64,000 nt of DNA from Gemmatimonadaceae bacterium (GCA_019637355.1 JAHBVT010000001.1:1643192-1707191); one strand, 5' to 3'; counted from the stretch's first letter, positions 1-12,021 are shown. Notes: generated by a model not told the origin, from the letters alone. Numbers and translations: made by a program.

Positions 1-1672
1 TGTTGCCTTCACCGACTTCTCCGAGCTTCTGGCCCTTCGGGCCAGTGACTTGGCGTGAGTAGCCGCTGTCGGGTCGCGCTTGCTTGCCAGCGATGAAGAG
101 CTTGGGGGTGCGGTCGACTCCGTCACTGGACGTGAGACTTGAGACGTGAGACGTGGGAGCGCTGCGCTTCTCCACCGCTCGACGAACACTCACGTCCCCC
201 GTCCCCCGTCTCACGTCTCGCTTCACATACTCATACATCCCTTCCCGCCCACCCTCGCGTCCAAACCCAGACTCCCGGTACCCCCCAAACCCCGCCGCCG
301 CATCAAACAGATTCGTGGCGTTGATCCACACCACGCCCGCCTTGAGCTTGGGCGCGATATCCAGCGCGAGATTGATGTTTTCGCTCCACACGCTGGCCGC
401 GAGCCCATACGGCGTGTTGTTCGCCAGCGCGACCGATTCTTCCGGCGTGCGGAAACTCATCGCGACGAGCACGGGGCCGAAGATCTCCACCTGCGCGATG
501 GTGCTCGCGGGTTCCACGTTGGTGAACAGCGTCGGCGGATAGAAGCAACCGTTCTTCGGCACGCTCCAGCTGGGCTGCCACATCGTGGCGCCTTCGTCGC
601 GGCCCTGCTTCACCAGCGCGGTGATGCGCTCCAACTGCTCGGGCGCGACGATGGCCCCCATATCCACGGCTTTATCGAGCGGCTTGCCAACTCGGAGCTT
701 CTCCATCCGCGCGCGGATCTTCTCGATGAGGCGGTCGTGGATGCCCTCCTGCACCAGCAGGCGCGAGCCGGCGCAGCAGACCTGCCCTTGGTTGAACCAG
801 ATGGCGTCCACCACGCCCTCGACGACGGCGTCGAGGTCGGCGTCCTCGTACACGATGAACGGCGACTTGCCGCCGAGCTCGAGCGAGAGCTTCTTGCCGC
901 TGCCGGCCGTGGCGCGGCGGATGATCTTGCCGACGTCCGTCGAGCCGGTAAACGCAATCTTGTCCACGCCCTTGTGCTCGACGATCGCTGCGCCCGTCTT
1001 GCCGTCGCCGGTGACGATGTTGAGCACGCCCGGCGGCAGCCCGGCCTCGTGCGCCAGCTCCGCGAAGAGCAGCGCGGAGAGCGGCGTGAACTCGGCGGGC
1101 TTCATCACGACTGTGTTCCCGGCGGCGAGCGCGGGCGCGACCTTCCACGCCAGCATCAGCAGCGGGAAGTTCCAGGGGATGATCTGCCCCACCACGCCCA
1201 CCGAGCCGTAGCCGGCGAACTCCTGCTCCATCAACTGCGCCCAGCCGGCGTGATGGTAGAAGTGCCGCGCCACGAGCGGGATGTCCAGGTCGCGCGTCTC
1301 GCGGATGGACTTGCCGTTGTCCATCGACTCCACCACCGCGAGCAGGCGCGAATGCTTCTGCACCATCCGCGCCAGCGCGTACAGGTGCTTGGCGCGCTGA
1401 TGCCCGCTGAGCTTGCTCCAGCTGCGATGCGCCTTGCGCGCCGCGGCGACGGCGGCGTCCACGTCCTTGGCCGTGCCCTGCGTGACCTTGGCGAGCACGT
1501 CCGTCGTGCTCGGATCGATGACCTCGAAGGTGCTGCCGGGCTTGGTCCAGGCCCCGTTCACGAAGTGCCCGAACTTGCTGCCGTGCTCGGCGAGCCAGGC
1601 GCGCGCCTCGGCGTCGCTCTCCGGCGCCGGGCCGTAGTCCATCGTCTTGAAGATCTCGGCGACTGTAGGCAT
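1..1672 (-). CDS. Two-domain aldehyde dehydrogenase (partial, 3' end outside window)
   Basis: NAD(P)-dependent oxidation of an aldehyde to an acid. The frame is open from an ATG at 1672 to the window edge (about 557 residues) and lacks its C-terminus. A full first aldehyde dehydrogenase domain is visible: LELGGKSP with the general-base glutamate near residue 264, and the nucleophile motif GQVCCAGSR near 299. After a low-complexity linker (about residues 495-520) a second domain seems to begin (LFIAGKQARPDSGYSR), as in two-domain ALDH16-type proteins. The linker is encoded by an inverted-repeat insert described separately. The start codon overlaps the deoC stop by one base, so the two are probably co-translated. 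DeoC releases acetaldehyde, a plausible substrate (inference). Confidence 0.9.
   Translation of the reverse strand, partial: MPTVAEIFKTMDYGPAPESDAEARAWLAEHGSKFGHFVNGAWTKPGSTFEVIDPSTTDVLAKVTQGTAKDVDAAVAAARKAHRSWSKLSGHQRAKHLYALARMVQKHSRLLAVVESMDNGKSIRETRDLDIPLVARHFYHHAGWAQLMEQEFAGYGSVGVVGQIIPWNFPLLMLAWKVAPALAAGNTVVMKPAEFTPLSALLFAELAHEAGLPPGVLNIVTGDGKTGAAIVEHKGVDKIAFTGSTDVGKIIRRATAGSGKKLSLELGGKSPFIVYEDADLDAVVEGVVDAIWFNQGQVCCAGSRLLVQEGIHDRLIEKIRARMEKLRVGKPLDKAVDMGAIVAPEQLERITALVKQGRDEGATMWQPSWSVPKNGCFYPPTLFTNVEPASTIAQVEIFGPVLVAMSFRTPEESVALANNTPYGLAASVWSENINLALDIAPKLKAGVVWINATNLFDAAAGFGGYRESGFGREGGREGMYEYVKRDVRRGTGDVSVRRAVEKRSAPTSHVSSLTSSDGVDRTPKLFIAGKQARPDSGYSRQVTGPKGQKLGEVGEGN
130..219. repeat. 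Inverted-repeat insert inside the aldehyde dehydrogenase gene
   Basis: Arms GAGACGTGAGACG (141-153) and its reverse complement (207-219) flank a short spacer. The stretch 131-150, CGTGAGACTTGAGACGTGAG, recurs exactly in ileS at 56110-56129. The reading frame stays open and the repeat encodes the peptide HVSSLTS in both genes. It lies in the linker between the two dehydrogenase domains. Confidence 0.8.
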
Positions 1673-2634
1673 CAGGGCATCGGATGGCGATGGGCCGCGG
1701 CGTAGCGCCCCGTGACGAAATGCTCGAGCTGGCGCTCGATATCGGTGAGCAACGCGCTGGCGCCGAAACGGAACAGGTCCGGCTCCAGCCAACGGTTGCC
1801 AAGTTCTTCCTTCATCAGCATCAGGTACTCGAGCGACTGCTTGGCCGTGCGGATGCCGCCGGCGGGCTTGTAGCCCACCTTGAAGCCGGTAGCGCGCTCG
1901 TACTCGCGGATCTGCCGCACCATCACCAGCGAGAACGGCAGCGTGGCGTTGGTGCCTTCCTTGCCCGTGCTGGTCTTGATGAAGTCCGCGCCGGCCTGCA
2001 TCGCCACCCAACTCGCGCGCGCCACGTTCGTGAGCGTCGCGAGCTCGCCGGTGGCGAGGATGGCCTTGAGGTGCGCCTCGCCGCAGGCTTCGCGGAAGGC
2101 CTTCACCTCGTCGTAGAGCGCCTGCCAGTCGCCCGTCAGCACGTGCCGGCGCGTGATGACGATGTCGATCTCGCGCGCGCCGGCCTTCACGCTCTCGTGG
2201 ATCTCCTCGACGCGCTGCTTGAAGGGCGAGAGCCCGGCCGGAAAGCCGGTGCTCACCGCCGCCACCGGAATGCCCGAGCCTTCGAGCGCTTCGACCGCCG
2301 TCGCCACCCACTGGTGGTACACGCAGACCGCGCCGACGGTGATGCCGAGCTCGGCCACGCCCAGCGCGTCCACGAGATCGTCGCGCAGCGGACGCTGCGC
2401 CTTGGCGCAGAGCCGCTTCACGTTGCTCGCGGTGTCGTCGCCGGAGAGCGTGGTGAGGTCCATCAGCGTGATGGCCTTGAGCAGCCAGGCCGCCTGCCAC
2501 TGCTTCTTGACCGTGCGGCGCGTGGGAATGGTCGCCGAGCGGCGCTCGGCGGCGCTCTTGTTGACGCGGATGGCCCGCACGACGTCGAGGTCGAGCGGGC
2601 CGCCGGGATTGCGGGGGAGGTCGGAGGCGCTCAC
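1672..2634 (-). CDS. deoC: Deoxyribose-phosphate aldolase
   Basis: Cleaves 2-deoxyribose 5-phosphate to glyceraldehyde 3-phosphate and acetaldehyde in deoxynucleoside catabolism; cytosolic TIM barrel. 320 residues. The Schiff-base lysine lies in FIKTSTGKEG (about residue 220), and the second conserved lysine in GYKPAGGIR. It is longer than the E. coli enzyme because of about 50 extra N-terminal residues, as in the long DeoC subfamily. Its stop overlaps the aldehyde dehydrogenase start. The purine nucleoside phosphorylase gene at 56.8 kb could feed the same salvage route but is far away. Confidence 0.95.
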   Translation of the reverse strand: MSASDLPRNPGGPLDLDVVRAIRVNKSAAERRSATIPTRRTVKKQWQAAWLLKAITLMDLTTLSGDDTASNVKRLCAKAQRPLRDDLVDALGVAELGITVGAVCVYHQWVATAVEALEGSGIPVAAVSTGFPAGLSPFKQRVEEIHESVKAGAREIDIVITRRHVLTGDWQALYDEVKAFREACGEAHLKAILATGELATLTNVARASWVAMQAGADFIKTSTGKEGTNATLPFSLVMVRQIREYERATGFKVGYKPAGGIRTAKQSLEYLMLMKEELGNRWLEPDLFRFGASALLTDIERQLEHFVTGRYAAAHRHPMP

Positions 2635-2662
2635 GTGATGGGCGGGACGGTGTCGCGCACGA

Positions 2663-3970
2663 TTACGGATGCAGACGCGTCATCAGACGCGGGAAGGGGA
2701 TGCACTCGCGGATGTGCGGCGTACCGCAAATCCACGCGATGGTACGCTCAAGCCCGAGCCCGAAGCCCGAGTGCACGAAGGTACCGTACTTGCGGAGGTC
2801 CAGATACCACGAGTACGCCTCCAGTGGCAACTGCTCCTCCTTGATGCGGTGCAGCAGCTTGTCGTAGTCGTCCTCGCGCTGCGAGCCGCCGATGATCTCG
2901 CCGTAGCCCTCGGGCGCGAGCATATCGTCGCAGAGCACCGTGCGCGGGTCGGCCGGGTTCTCCTTCATATAGAAGGCCTTGGCCTCCTTGGGGTAGTTGC
3001 AGATGAAGATCGGCGTCTCATAGTCCTCCACGAGCAGCGCCTCGTCCTCGGCCCCGAGGTCCTCGCCCCACTGCACCGCGCTGCCCTTCTTCTGCAGCGT
3101 GGCCACGGCGTCGGAGTAATCGATGCGCGGGAACGGCGCCTTCACCTTCTCCAGCTTGCTGACGTCTCGCTCCAACTCCTTGAGCGCCGGCATCTGCCGT
3201 TCCAGCACGCGCTGCACGAGGTAGGACACGAAGTCCTCCTGCAGGTCCATATTGGCGTGCGTGTCGTTGAAGGCCACCTCGGGCTCGATCATCCAGAACT
3301 CGGTGAGGTGCCGGCGCGTCTTGGACTTCTCGGCGCGGAACGTCGGGCCGAAGGTGTAGATCTTGCCGAAGGCCGCCGCCAACGCCTCGCCGTAGAGCTG
3401 GCCCGTCTGCGCGAGGTAGGCGTTGCCTTCGTCGAAGTACTCCGTCGCAAAGAGCCCCGAGCGCTCACCGATGGCCGCCGTCAGGATCGGCGTGTCGGTG
3501 CGCAGGAAGCCGCGGTCATAGAAGAAGTCGTGGATGGCCTGCTCGATCTCGTTGCGGATGCGCATAATCGCCACCTGGCGCGGCGTGCGCAGCCAGAAGT
3601 GGCGATTGTCGAGCAGGAAGTCGACGCCGTGTTCCTTGGGCTGGATCGGATAGTCGAGCGCGCTCGGCCCGATCACGCGCAGCTCCGTGACGCCGAGCTC
3701 CACTCCGCCCGGCGCACGGCCGTCGGCCTTCACTTCACCGGTGACGCTGAGCGAACATTCGAGCGTCAGCGACTGGAAGGCCTCCCAGGTCTCGGCGCTC
3801 ACCTGCGGCTTGACCACGACGCATTGCAGGATGCCCGTGCCGTCGCGCATCGTGACGAAGGCGACCTTGCCGGAAGAGCGTGTGTGGGTAACCCATCCGC
3901 CGAGCGTGGCGGTCTGGCCAGCGAGGCCCGGAAGGTCGGAAATTCGAGTCGGCGGGGCGGTGCGAGTCAT
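2663..3970 (-). CDS. asnS: Asparagine--tRNA ligase
   Basis: Charges tRNA-Asn with asparagine. 435 residues, usual for class IIb AsnRS. The N-terminal OB fold (about 15-110, beginning around TLGGWVTHTRSSGK) precedes the class II core. Motif 2 lies in FRAEKSKTRRHLTEFWMIE and motif 3 in GFGLGLERTIAWICG near the C-terminus, followed by HIRECIPFPR, typical of AsnRS rather than AspRS. It ends 28 bases upstream of deoC on the same strand, so the three genes may share a transcript. Confidence 0.96.
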   Translation of the reverse strand: MTRTAPPTRISDLPGLAGQTATLGGWVTHTRSSGKVAFVTMRDGTGILQCVVVKPQVSAETWEAFQSLTLECSLSVTGEVKADGRAPGGVELGVTELRVIGPSALDYPIQPKEHGVDFLLDNRHFWLRTPRQVAIMRIRNEIEQAIHDFFYDRGFLRTDTPILTAAIGERSGLFATEYFDEGNAYLAQTGQLYGEALAAAFGKIYTFGPTFRAEKSKTRRHLTEFWMIEPEVAFNDTHANMDLQEDFVSYLVQRVLERQMPALKELERDVSKLEKVKAPFPRIDYSDAVATLQKKGSAVQWGEDLGAEDEALLVEDYETPIFICNYPKEAKAFYMKENPADPRTVLCDDMLAPEGYGEIIGGSQREDDYDKLLHRIKEEQLPLEAYSWYLDLRKYGTFVHSGFGLGLERTIAWICGTPHIRECIPFPRLMTRLHP

Positions 3971-4022
3971 CCCTGTAAGCTACGATACCGCAATAGGATG
4001 GGAAAGCGGCACGCCCCGGCGG

Positions 4023-4625
4023 CTAGCGCAGTTGGGCGGAGAGTCCGATCCCGTAGCTCCAGTGTGCGAAATCGAATCCATACAGCGCCGTCTCGGTGCG
4101 CTGGACGTCGACGCGGACGGCCCAGGTCTGCCTAGTTCCGAAGAAGTAGCGCGCCCCCCCGCCGACCACGAGTCCACTGGCGCGCTCGTCCACATTATAG
4201 AGCTCGTCCTGCGAGTCCAAGTCCCAGAGGGAGATGCTTCCCCCCACCTTGAGGTAGGGCCAGAGCCGAGCCGAGACCCGGACGGGCACGACGGCGTTCA
4301 GCGAGCCGATGCAGAGCGAGAAGAAGCGTTCCGGCGTGACGAAGTTGGCGTACTCCGTGCCCCGGGCGCAGTTGGCATCGGCCTGCAGCCCCACCCAGCG
4401 GTGGAAGGAACGCTCGACCACCACGGCAAAGCGCGTGCCCCGGTCCTTGAGCGCCGAGGGGTTGAAGGTCGAGACGCCGATGTCCAGCCCCAGCATCCAC
4501 TCCCCCCGCTCCGGCCCCGTGGCCGTTGGGATGTAGTTGGGCAGGTCCTCGGGGAACGGGAGACCCTCTTGGGCCTGGGCAGGAATGGCCAAGGCAACGA
4601 TGGCGAGCGCGCTGAGGAGTCGCAT
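4023..4625 (-). CDS. Small outer-membrane beta-barrel-like protein
   Basis: 200 residues with a clear signal peptide (MRLLSALAIVALAIPAQAQ, cleavage about residue 19). The mature part alternates polar and hydrophobic residues in short strands, with glycine-aromatic turns (VGGGARYFFGTRQTW, HWSYGIGLSAQLR), as in eight-stranded barrels. The C-terminus ends in Arg, not the usual Phe. No specific family is recognised. It faces divergently away from the SET-domain gene, sharing a 78-bp intergenic region that must hold both promoters. Confidence 0.6.
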   Translation of the reverse strand: MRLLSALAIVALAIPAQAQEGLPFPEDLPNYIPTATGPERGEWMLGLDIGVSTFNPSALKDRGTRFAVVVERSFHRWVGLQADANCARGTEYANFVTPERFFSLCIGSLNAVVPVRVSARLWPYLKVGGSISLWDLDSQDELYNVDERASGLVVGGGARYFFGTRQTWAVRVDVQRTETALYGFDFAHWSYGIGLSAQLR

Positions 4626-4703
4626 AGGAAGATGATAGTGGACGGAAGACCGCGGGAGGAAGGCGCTGGCATTTAAGACCGGGACCCATCAGCTTGTAGC
4701 GCT

Positions 4704-5264
4704 ATGTCAGGCACCCCGCAGCGTGTGGCCGCCGCCGAAGTCCCCTCCTCGTACCCCGCTGGAACCGTAGTTGCCACCGCTTCGCCCAACGTGGGCGTGC
4801 TCATCGAGGCCTCGCAGCGTCGCCTGGTCGCCGTGCGCGACATCGCCGCCGGCACGGAGATTTTCCGGCTGGTAGGGCGCGAGACGCGCGTGCCGACGCG
4901 CTACTCGATCCAAGTCGGGCCGGAGATGCACCTCGACTCCGACGACCTCGCCACCGACGCCGAGCGCATCCGCGAGCGGTACTGGATGTACCTGAACCAT
5001 TCCTGCGAGCCCAGTGCCTGGGTGACGGGGCTGGCGGTGGTCGCGCTGAAGGACATCGCTGCCGGCGAGGGGGTAACCTTCGACTACAACGCGACGGAGT
5101 GGGATATGGCGGAGCCGTTTGACTGCCATTGCGGGAGCGAGTTGTGCGTGGGGCTCGTGCGGGGGTACCGGCATTTGGGCGCGACCGAACGGCAGCGCGT
5201 CGGGGCATACCTCTCGCCGTACCTCGCGCAGAACCTCGAGCCGTCGGTCACCCCGCCGCGCTGA
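4704..5264 (+). CDS. SET-domain lysine methyltransferase-like protein
   Basis: 186 residues. The core SET motifs are present: YLNHSCEPSAW (about residue 98), the pseudoknot partner VTFDYNATEWD, and a post-SET-like cysteine cluster CHCGSELCVG. Known SET proteins transfer methyl from S-adenosylmethionine to lysines; the substrate of bacterial versions is mostly unknown. It is the only plus-strand gene in the first 58 kb that I support. Its 3' end overlaps the convergent histidine kinase by 17 bases. Confidence 0.8.
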   Translation: MSGTPQRVAAAEVPSSYPAGTVVATASPNVGVLIEASQRRLVAVRDIAAGTEIFRLVGRETRVPTRYSIQVGPEMHLDSDDLATDAERIRERYWMYLNHSCEPSAWVTGLAVVALKDIAAGEGVTFDYNATEWDMAEPFDCHCGSELCVGLVRGYRHLGATERQRVGAYLSPYLAQNLEPSVTPPR

Positions 5265-6780
5265 GCACATCACGTAGCGCGGCTTCCAGGTCCGCCTGCG
5301 TGAATGGCTTCGCCAGCCTCCGTGCGGCGGCCGTGAGTCCATCCATCGCCGCCGGTGGCGTGTCGAGGTGCCCGCTTGCGATGACCACCGGCACCTCTGG
5401 CATCACCTCGCGTAGCCGTGCGAGAAAGGTCGGTCCATCCATTGTCGGCATATGCAGGTCAAGCACGACCGCGGCGAGTTCCGCGTGGTGCTGGGCGACG
5501 CACACCAAGCCCTCCGCGCCATCACCGGCCGTGAACGGAGTGAAACCGAGGGCGGCCAGCGCGGAAGACGCCGCGAGGCGGACCTTGGCATCGTCATCCA
5601 CGACAAGCACCCCGCGCCCATCGCCGCGCAGTTCCGTTGCAGGGCGCGCCGCTGCGTTGGCGCTCGAGTCAGCGAGCGGGAAGAAGACGCGAAATGTGGT
5701 ACCGTCGCCCACTTCCGAGTAGACGTGCACGAAACCGTTGTGGCTTCGTACGATGCCCAGCGATGTCGAGAGGCCGAGCCCCGTGCCCTTGTCCGGTCCC
5801 TTGGTCGTGAAGAACGGCTCGAAGATGCGCTCAAGGATGTCCGGGGCGATGCCATCGCCGCTGTCGCGCACGGCGATCGAGAGGAATCGGCCTGCGCGTC
5901 CGTCCACCACCGCGCTGGCGTAGGTCTCGTCGACGTCCACGACATCCGCCTCGATCGTGAGGCGCCCGCCGTCGGGCATCGCGTCACGCGCATTCACGCA
6001 GAGATTCAGGAGCACCTGGTGCAGTTGCGTCGGGTCGCCGTACAGCGCCGGGAGCTCACTGGCATAGCGAAATCGCGCATCGATCTCCTTGGGAAAGGTG
6101 CTCTGCACCATTCGTTCGAGCTGCCGCAGCACCTCCGCAGGCGCTACCGAGATGCGCTGGCCATCGGAGCCGCGGGCGAAGATCAGCAACTGCCGCACCA
6201 AGTCGATTGCGCGTTGGGTGCACTCCGCGATGGTCGCCAGGTCGTCGTCCGCGAGACTGCCAGACTCCCGGAGCATTTCCGTCGTAATCAGCACCGGGGC
6301 GAGGGCGTTATTCAGGTCGTGCGCGACGCCTCCGGCGAGCGTGCCAAGCGACTCCAGCCGCTGTGCGCGGCTCGCGACGCTCTGCGCCTTCACGCGCTCG
6401 GAGATGTCGATGGACAGGATGAACACACCTTCGGGAACGGGCTGCAGGCTCAGCTCAAACCACCCGGCAGAGCCGTCTGGGTAGACGAAGCGGTTCGTGA
6501 TGGACTCCGGCCCTGCACCGGCGAGTACGCGTTGGATTGCCTGGAAGACCTCGCTGTGCTCGATACCGGGATATACCTCCGGCATCGTACGGCCCACTAG
6601 CTGTTCGCGCGACTGCCGCCCGTGGCGGACCACGGCATCGTTCACATACAGATAGCGCAGGTCGGGCCCGATAATCTGGCAGCCCTCCAGCATCCGGTCG
6701 AGCGTGCGGCGGCACACGGAGTCATCCAGCGCCAGCGCGACTCCGCTCGAATCCTGCGGTGCTGCTCGGGTAGGTTCCAC
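5248..6780 (-). CDS. PAS-containing hybrid histidine kinase with C-terminal receiver domain
   Basis: 510 residues, no membrane segment. A PAS domain (about 25-130) reads [10 protein letters not shown]. The phosphoacceptor histidine lies in GGVAHDLNN (about 152). The ATPase domain has [14 protein letters not shown] (about 260), DSGDGI and [16 protein letters not shown] receiver follows (about 390-510) with acidic pocket VVDDD, phosphoacceptor Asp in VVLDLHMP (about 438) and the conserved lysine in LAKPFT. The start is a GTG; an ATG at codon 30 is possible. The signal and output are unknown. Confidence 0.9.
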   Translation of the reverse strand: MEPTRAAPQDSSGVALALDDSVCRRTLDRMLEGCQIIGPDLRYLYVNDAVVRHGRQSREQLVGRTMPEVYPGIEHSEVFQAIQRVLAGAGPESITNRFVYPDGSAGWFELSLQPVPEGVFILSIDISERVKAQSVASRAQRLESLGTLAGGVAHDLNNALAPVLITTEMLRESGSLADDDLATIAECTQRAIDLVRQLLIFARGSDGQRISVAPAEVLRQLERMVQSTFPKEIDARFRYASELPALYGDPTQLHQVLLNLCVNARDAMPDGGRLTIEADVVDVDETYASAVVDGRAGRFLSIAVRDSGDGIAPDILERIFEPFFTTKGPDKGTGLGLSTSLGIVRSHNGFVHVYSEVGDGTTFRVFFPLADSSANAAARPATELRGDGRGVLVVDDDAKVRLAASSALAALGFTPFTAGDGAEGLVCVAQHHAELAAVVLDLHMPTMDGPTFLARLREVMPEVPVVIASGHLDTPPAAMDGLTAAARRLAKPFTQADLEAALRDVLSAAG

Positions 6781-6921
6781 GAGTTCGTCCGCCGGGGGAA
6801 GAGAATCGGTAGACTCTCGTCCAAAACTGCAATCGGGTCAGGACGGGCGCAATCTCGGGGATTCGTGACCCTATCGTATGGAGGACATTGCCCGCGACCG
6901 GCAAATATTGCTGTGTGCCGG

Positions 6922-8937
<2,016 letters not shown>

Positions 8938-8982
8938 GCTAGATGATGGGCGTGGGGGTGGGGGGGCGCTAGCCTCTCCGGC

Positions 8983-11079
8983 TCATCCCACCCGAAACAG
9001 CTCCAACGCCCGCCCATACTGCCGCCGCAGCACCTCTTGCATCCCCTGATGCTCCGGCCGCTTCAACTCCGGATCCGCCGCCAGCACCTGCACCGCCCCC
9101 TGCCGCGCCACCTCGCCGAGCTCCTCATCCCGCAGCGGGTCTGCCACCTTGAACATCGGCACCCCGCTCTGTCGTTCGCCGAATAGGTCGCCCATTCCAC
9201 GCTGCTCGAGGTCGGCGCGCGCGATCGCAAACCCGTCATCCGTCTCGAGGAATGGCCGCAGCCGCTCGGCGGACTCCTCACCGACGTCGCCGAGCAGGAT
9301 GCAATAGCTCTCCTCCGCCCCGCGGCCGACGCGGCCGCGCAACTGGTGCAACTGCGACAGCCCGAAGCGTTCGGGATGCTCGACGACCATCACGGTGGCG
9401 TTGGGCACGTCGATGCCGACCTCGATGACGGTGGTCGCGACGAGGAGGTCGAGCTGCCCGGCGGCGAAGGCGCGCATCACGGCATCCTTTTCCTCGGGCT
9501 TGCGCTTGCCGTGCAGCAAGGCGAGCCGGCGGCCCTTGAAGGGACCGTCTGACAGCTCCTCGAAGGCCTTGGTCGCGGCCTTGAGCGCGACCTTCTCGGA
9601 CTCCTCGATGAGCGGGTACACGAGATACGCCTGCCGCCCCTGCTCGAGCTGCCGGTCCACGAAGGCCATCACCCGCGCGCGGGCGTTCTCGGGCCGCAGC
9701 GCGGTGGTCACGCTCTGGCGCCCGGGCGGGCGCTCGTCGAGGATGCTGACGTCGAGGTCGCCGTACATCGTCAGCGCCAGCGATCGCGGGATGGGCGTGG
9801 CGCTCATCAACAGGACGTCGGGCTTTGCGCGCGCGCCGCTGCGCTCCACGAGCGCACGGCGATGCTCGACGCCGAAGCGGTGCTGCTCGTCGATGATCGC
9901 GAGCCCGAGCTTGGCGAAGCCGGTGCCCTGCTCCTGCAGCGCGTGCGTGCCGATAGCAATCACCGGCTCCCCGCCCTCGAGCCGCGCGGCGGAGAGCTTG
10001 CGCTCCTTGGCACTCAGGCTTCCCGTGACGAGCACAGGCGTGATGCCCAATGGCGCAAGCAGCGCCGTGAAGGTGCGCGCGTGCTGCTCGGCGAGCAGTT
10101 CGGTGGGCGCCATCACGGCCACCTGGTAGCCGTTCTCCAGCGCGAGGAGCGCAGCGAACACGGCGACGACGGTCTTGCCGGAGCCGACATCGCCCTGCAG
10201 CAGGCGGTGCATCCGCTCCGGCGCGCACATATCGGCGACGATCTCGCGCACGGCGCGCACCTGCGCCTTGGTGAGTTCAAAGGGCAGCACCTCCCGGAAA
10301 CGCGACGTCAGCTGCTTCTTGTTCACGAAGCAAATGCCGTCGCGCGCCTGCTTGGCCAAGTCGTGCGCGCGGCGCTGCAGCAAGTGCACGAAGAGCAGTT
10401 CCTCGTACGCGAGGCGGCCGCGGGCACGCAGCGCTTCCTCCACGGAGCTGGGCCGGTGCAGCGCGCGCAGCGCCTCGGGCAGGGGCGGCACGCCCGCCTC
10501 GGCGAGCAAGGCCGCGGGGAGGTACTCCCGCACCAGCGGCAGGAATGCGTCGAGGTGCTTCTCGATCAACTGCCGGATGAGCTTGAAGCTCAGCCCCTCG
10601 GTGGCGCGATACACGGCCAGCACGCGGCCGGCCGAGGTGGGGTCGCCCTCGGCGCCGAGGTTGACGAACTCGCGCGGGGCGAACTGGCGGCCGTGGTAGA
10701 AACGCACGGGGCCGCTGAGCAGGAGTTGGTCGTCCTTATGGATGCTGCGGTCCAGCCATGGCTGGCCGGGCCAGCTCACCTCGATCATCCCTGAGGCGTC
10801 CTTCACGACGGCCTGGAAGATCCGCAGGCCTTTGCGCGTGGGCAGGACGCCGGTGGAGATCACCGTGCCGATGATGGTGGCATCGTCCCCCACGCGCAGC
10901 TTGGCGATGGGCGTGACGGTGCTGGCATCCTCGTAGCGGAACGGGATGTGCAGCAGCAGGTCGCGCGCGGTGAAGATGTTGAGCCGCCTCAGCGCCTCGG
11001 CGCGGCGGGGGCCAACGCCGGTGAGGAACTCCACCGGCGTCTCGAGCGAGCGCCGCGGGCCTGCGGCGGCGGGGCTCAT
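8983..11079 (-). CDS. recG: ATP-dependent DNA helicase RecG
   Basis: Branch-migration helicase that remodels stalled replication forks and Holliday junctions. 698 residues, normal length. The N-terminal wedge/OB domain (about 60-170) comes first, then Walker A GDVGSGKT (about 301), the DEQH box in IIDEQHRFGVEHR (about 396), SATPIPRSLALT, VATTVIEVGIDVPNA (about 557) and QLRGRVGRG. The ATG overlaps the ftsY stop as ATGA, so the two are probably co-translated. Confidence 0.97.
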   Translation of the reverse strand: MSPAAAGPRRSLETPVEFLTGVGPRRAEALRRLNIFTARDLLLHIPFRYEDASTVTPIAKLRVGDDATIIGTVISTGVLPTRKGLRIFQAVVKDASGMIEVSWPGQPWLDRSIHKDDQLLLSGPVRFYHGRQFAPREFVNLGAEGDPTSAGRVLAVYRATEGLSFKLIRQLIEKHLDAFLPLVREYLPAALLAEAGVPPLPEALRALHRPSSVEEALRARGRLAYEELLFVHLLQRRAHDLAKQARDGICFVNKKQLTSRFREVLPFELTKAQVRAVREIVADMCAPERMHRLLQGDVGSGKTVVAVFAALLALENGYQVAVMAPTELLAEQHARTFTALLAPLGITPVLVTGSLSAKERKLSAARLEGGEPVIAIGTHALQEQGTGFAKLGLAIIDEQHRFGVEHRRALVERSGARAKPDVLLMSATPIPRSLALTMYGDLDVSILDERPPGRQSVTTALRPENARARVMAFVDRQLEQGRQAYLVYPLIEESEKVALKAATKAFEELSDGPFKGRRLALLHGKRKPEEKDAVMRAFAAGQLDLLVATTVIEVGIDVPNATVMVVEHPERFGLSQLHQLRGRVGRGAEESYCILLGDVGEESAERLRPFLETDDGFAIARADLEQRGMGDLFGERQSGVPMFKVADPLRDEELGEVARQGAVQVLAADPELKRPEHQGMQEVLRRQYGRALELFRVG

Positions 11080-11990
11080 CCCGCGAGCAGCTCCCCGGCG
11101 AAGGCCGCGGCATCGAAGGGCAGGAGGTCCGCAACCTGCTCACCCAACCCGAGGAACTTCACGGGCACGTTCACGGCCTCGTGCACGGCGACGACAACAC
11201 CCCCGCGCGCGGTGCCGTCGAGCTTGGTGACGATGAGTCCGGTGATGGGCACGGCCGCCGCGAACTGCTTGGCTTGCTGCACGGCGTTCTGGCCCACGGT
11301 GCCGTCGAGCACGAGCAGGGCCTCGTGCGGCGCGCCCTCGAGCCGCTTAGCGACCACGCGCTGCACCTTCTTGAGCTCGTCCATCAGGGCGGCGCTGGTG
11401 TGCAGGCGGCCGGCGGTGTCGATGATGATGACGTCCACGCCACGCGCGATGCCGGCGTCGATGCTCTGGAATGCGACCGCGGCGGGATCGGCGCCCGGCT
11501 GCGCCCCCACGAACTCGGCGCCCGTGCGCTCGGCCCACACCTTGAGCTGGTCGATGGCGCCGGCGCGGAAGGTGTCGCCGGCACCGAGCAGCACCGACTT
11601 CCCTTCCCCCCGCAGCTTGGCGGCCAACTTGCCGATGCTGGTCGTCTTGCCGGCGCCGTTCACGCCGAGCACGAGGATGACCGTGGGCTTGGCGGCGAGG
11701 GCGAGCGTGGCGTCGGCGTTGCCGGCGCGCAGGGCCTCGGTGATGAGCTCGGCGATGGCGGCGCGGAAGTCGTCGCTCGTACGGATCTTGCCCTGGGCGG
11801 CGCGGCGGCGGACTTCCTCGACGAGACGCATCGTGATGGGCACACCGAGGTCGGCTTCGAGCAGCGTCTGCTCGAGGCGCTCCAGCGTGAGGCCGTCCAC
11901 GCCGCCGCGGGCGAGCACGCCGACGTCGGTGAGGGCGACTTCCTTGATGCGCTGCCAGAGCGAGCGCTTGCCGAGTAGGTTCGGGGCCAT
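11076..11990 (-). CDS. ftsY: Signal recognition particle receptor FtsY
   Basis: GTPase that docks SRP-ribosome complexes at the inner membrane. 304 residues: just the N and G domains, without the long acidic N-terminal extension of E. coli FtsY. G1 is [15 protein letters not shown] (about 112), then DTAGR (about 190), [10 protein letters not shown] (about 255), and the closing [14 protein letters not shown]. It sits downstream of ftsZ and two envelope genes and directly upstream of recG. Confidence 0.97.
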   Translation of the reverse strand: MAPNLLGKRSLWQRIKEVALTDVGVLARGGVDGLTLERLEQTLLEADLGVPITMRLVEEVRRRAAQGKIRTSDDFRAAIAELITEALRAGNADATLALAAKPTVILVLGVNGAGKTTSIGKLAAKLRGEGKSVLLGAGDTFRAGAIDQLKVWAERTGAEFVGAQPGADPAAVAFQSIDAGIARGVDVIIIDTAGRLHTSAALMDELKKVQRVVAKRLEGAPHEALLVLDGTVGQNAVQQAKQFAAAVPITGLIVTKLDGTARGGVVVAVHEAVNVPVKFLGLGEQVADLLPFDAAAFAGELLAG

Positions 11991-12021
11991 TCAGGTCAAC
12001 AGGTAAGGGTCGGGCCGGCGC

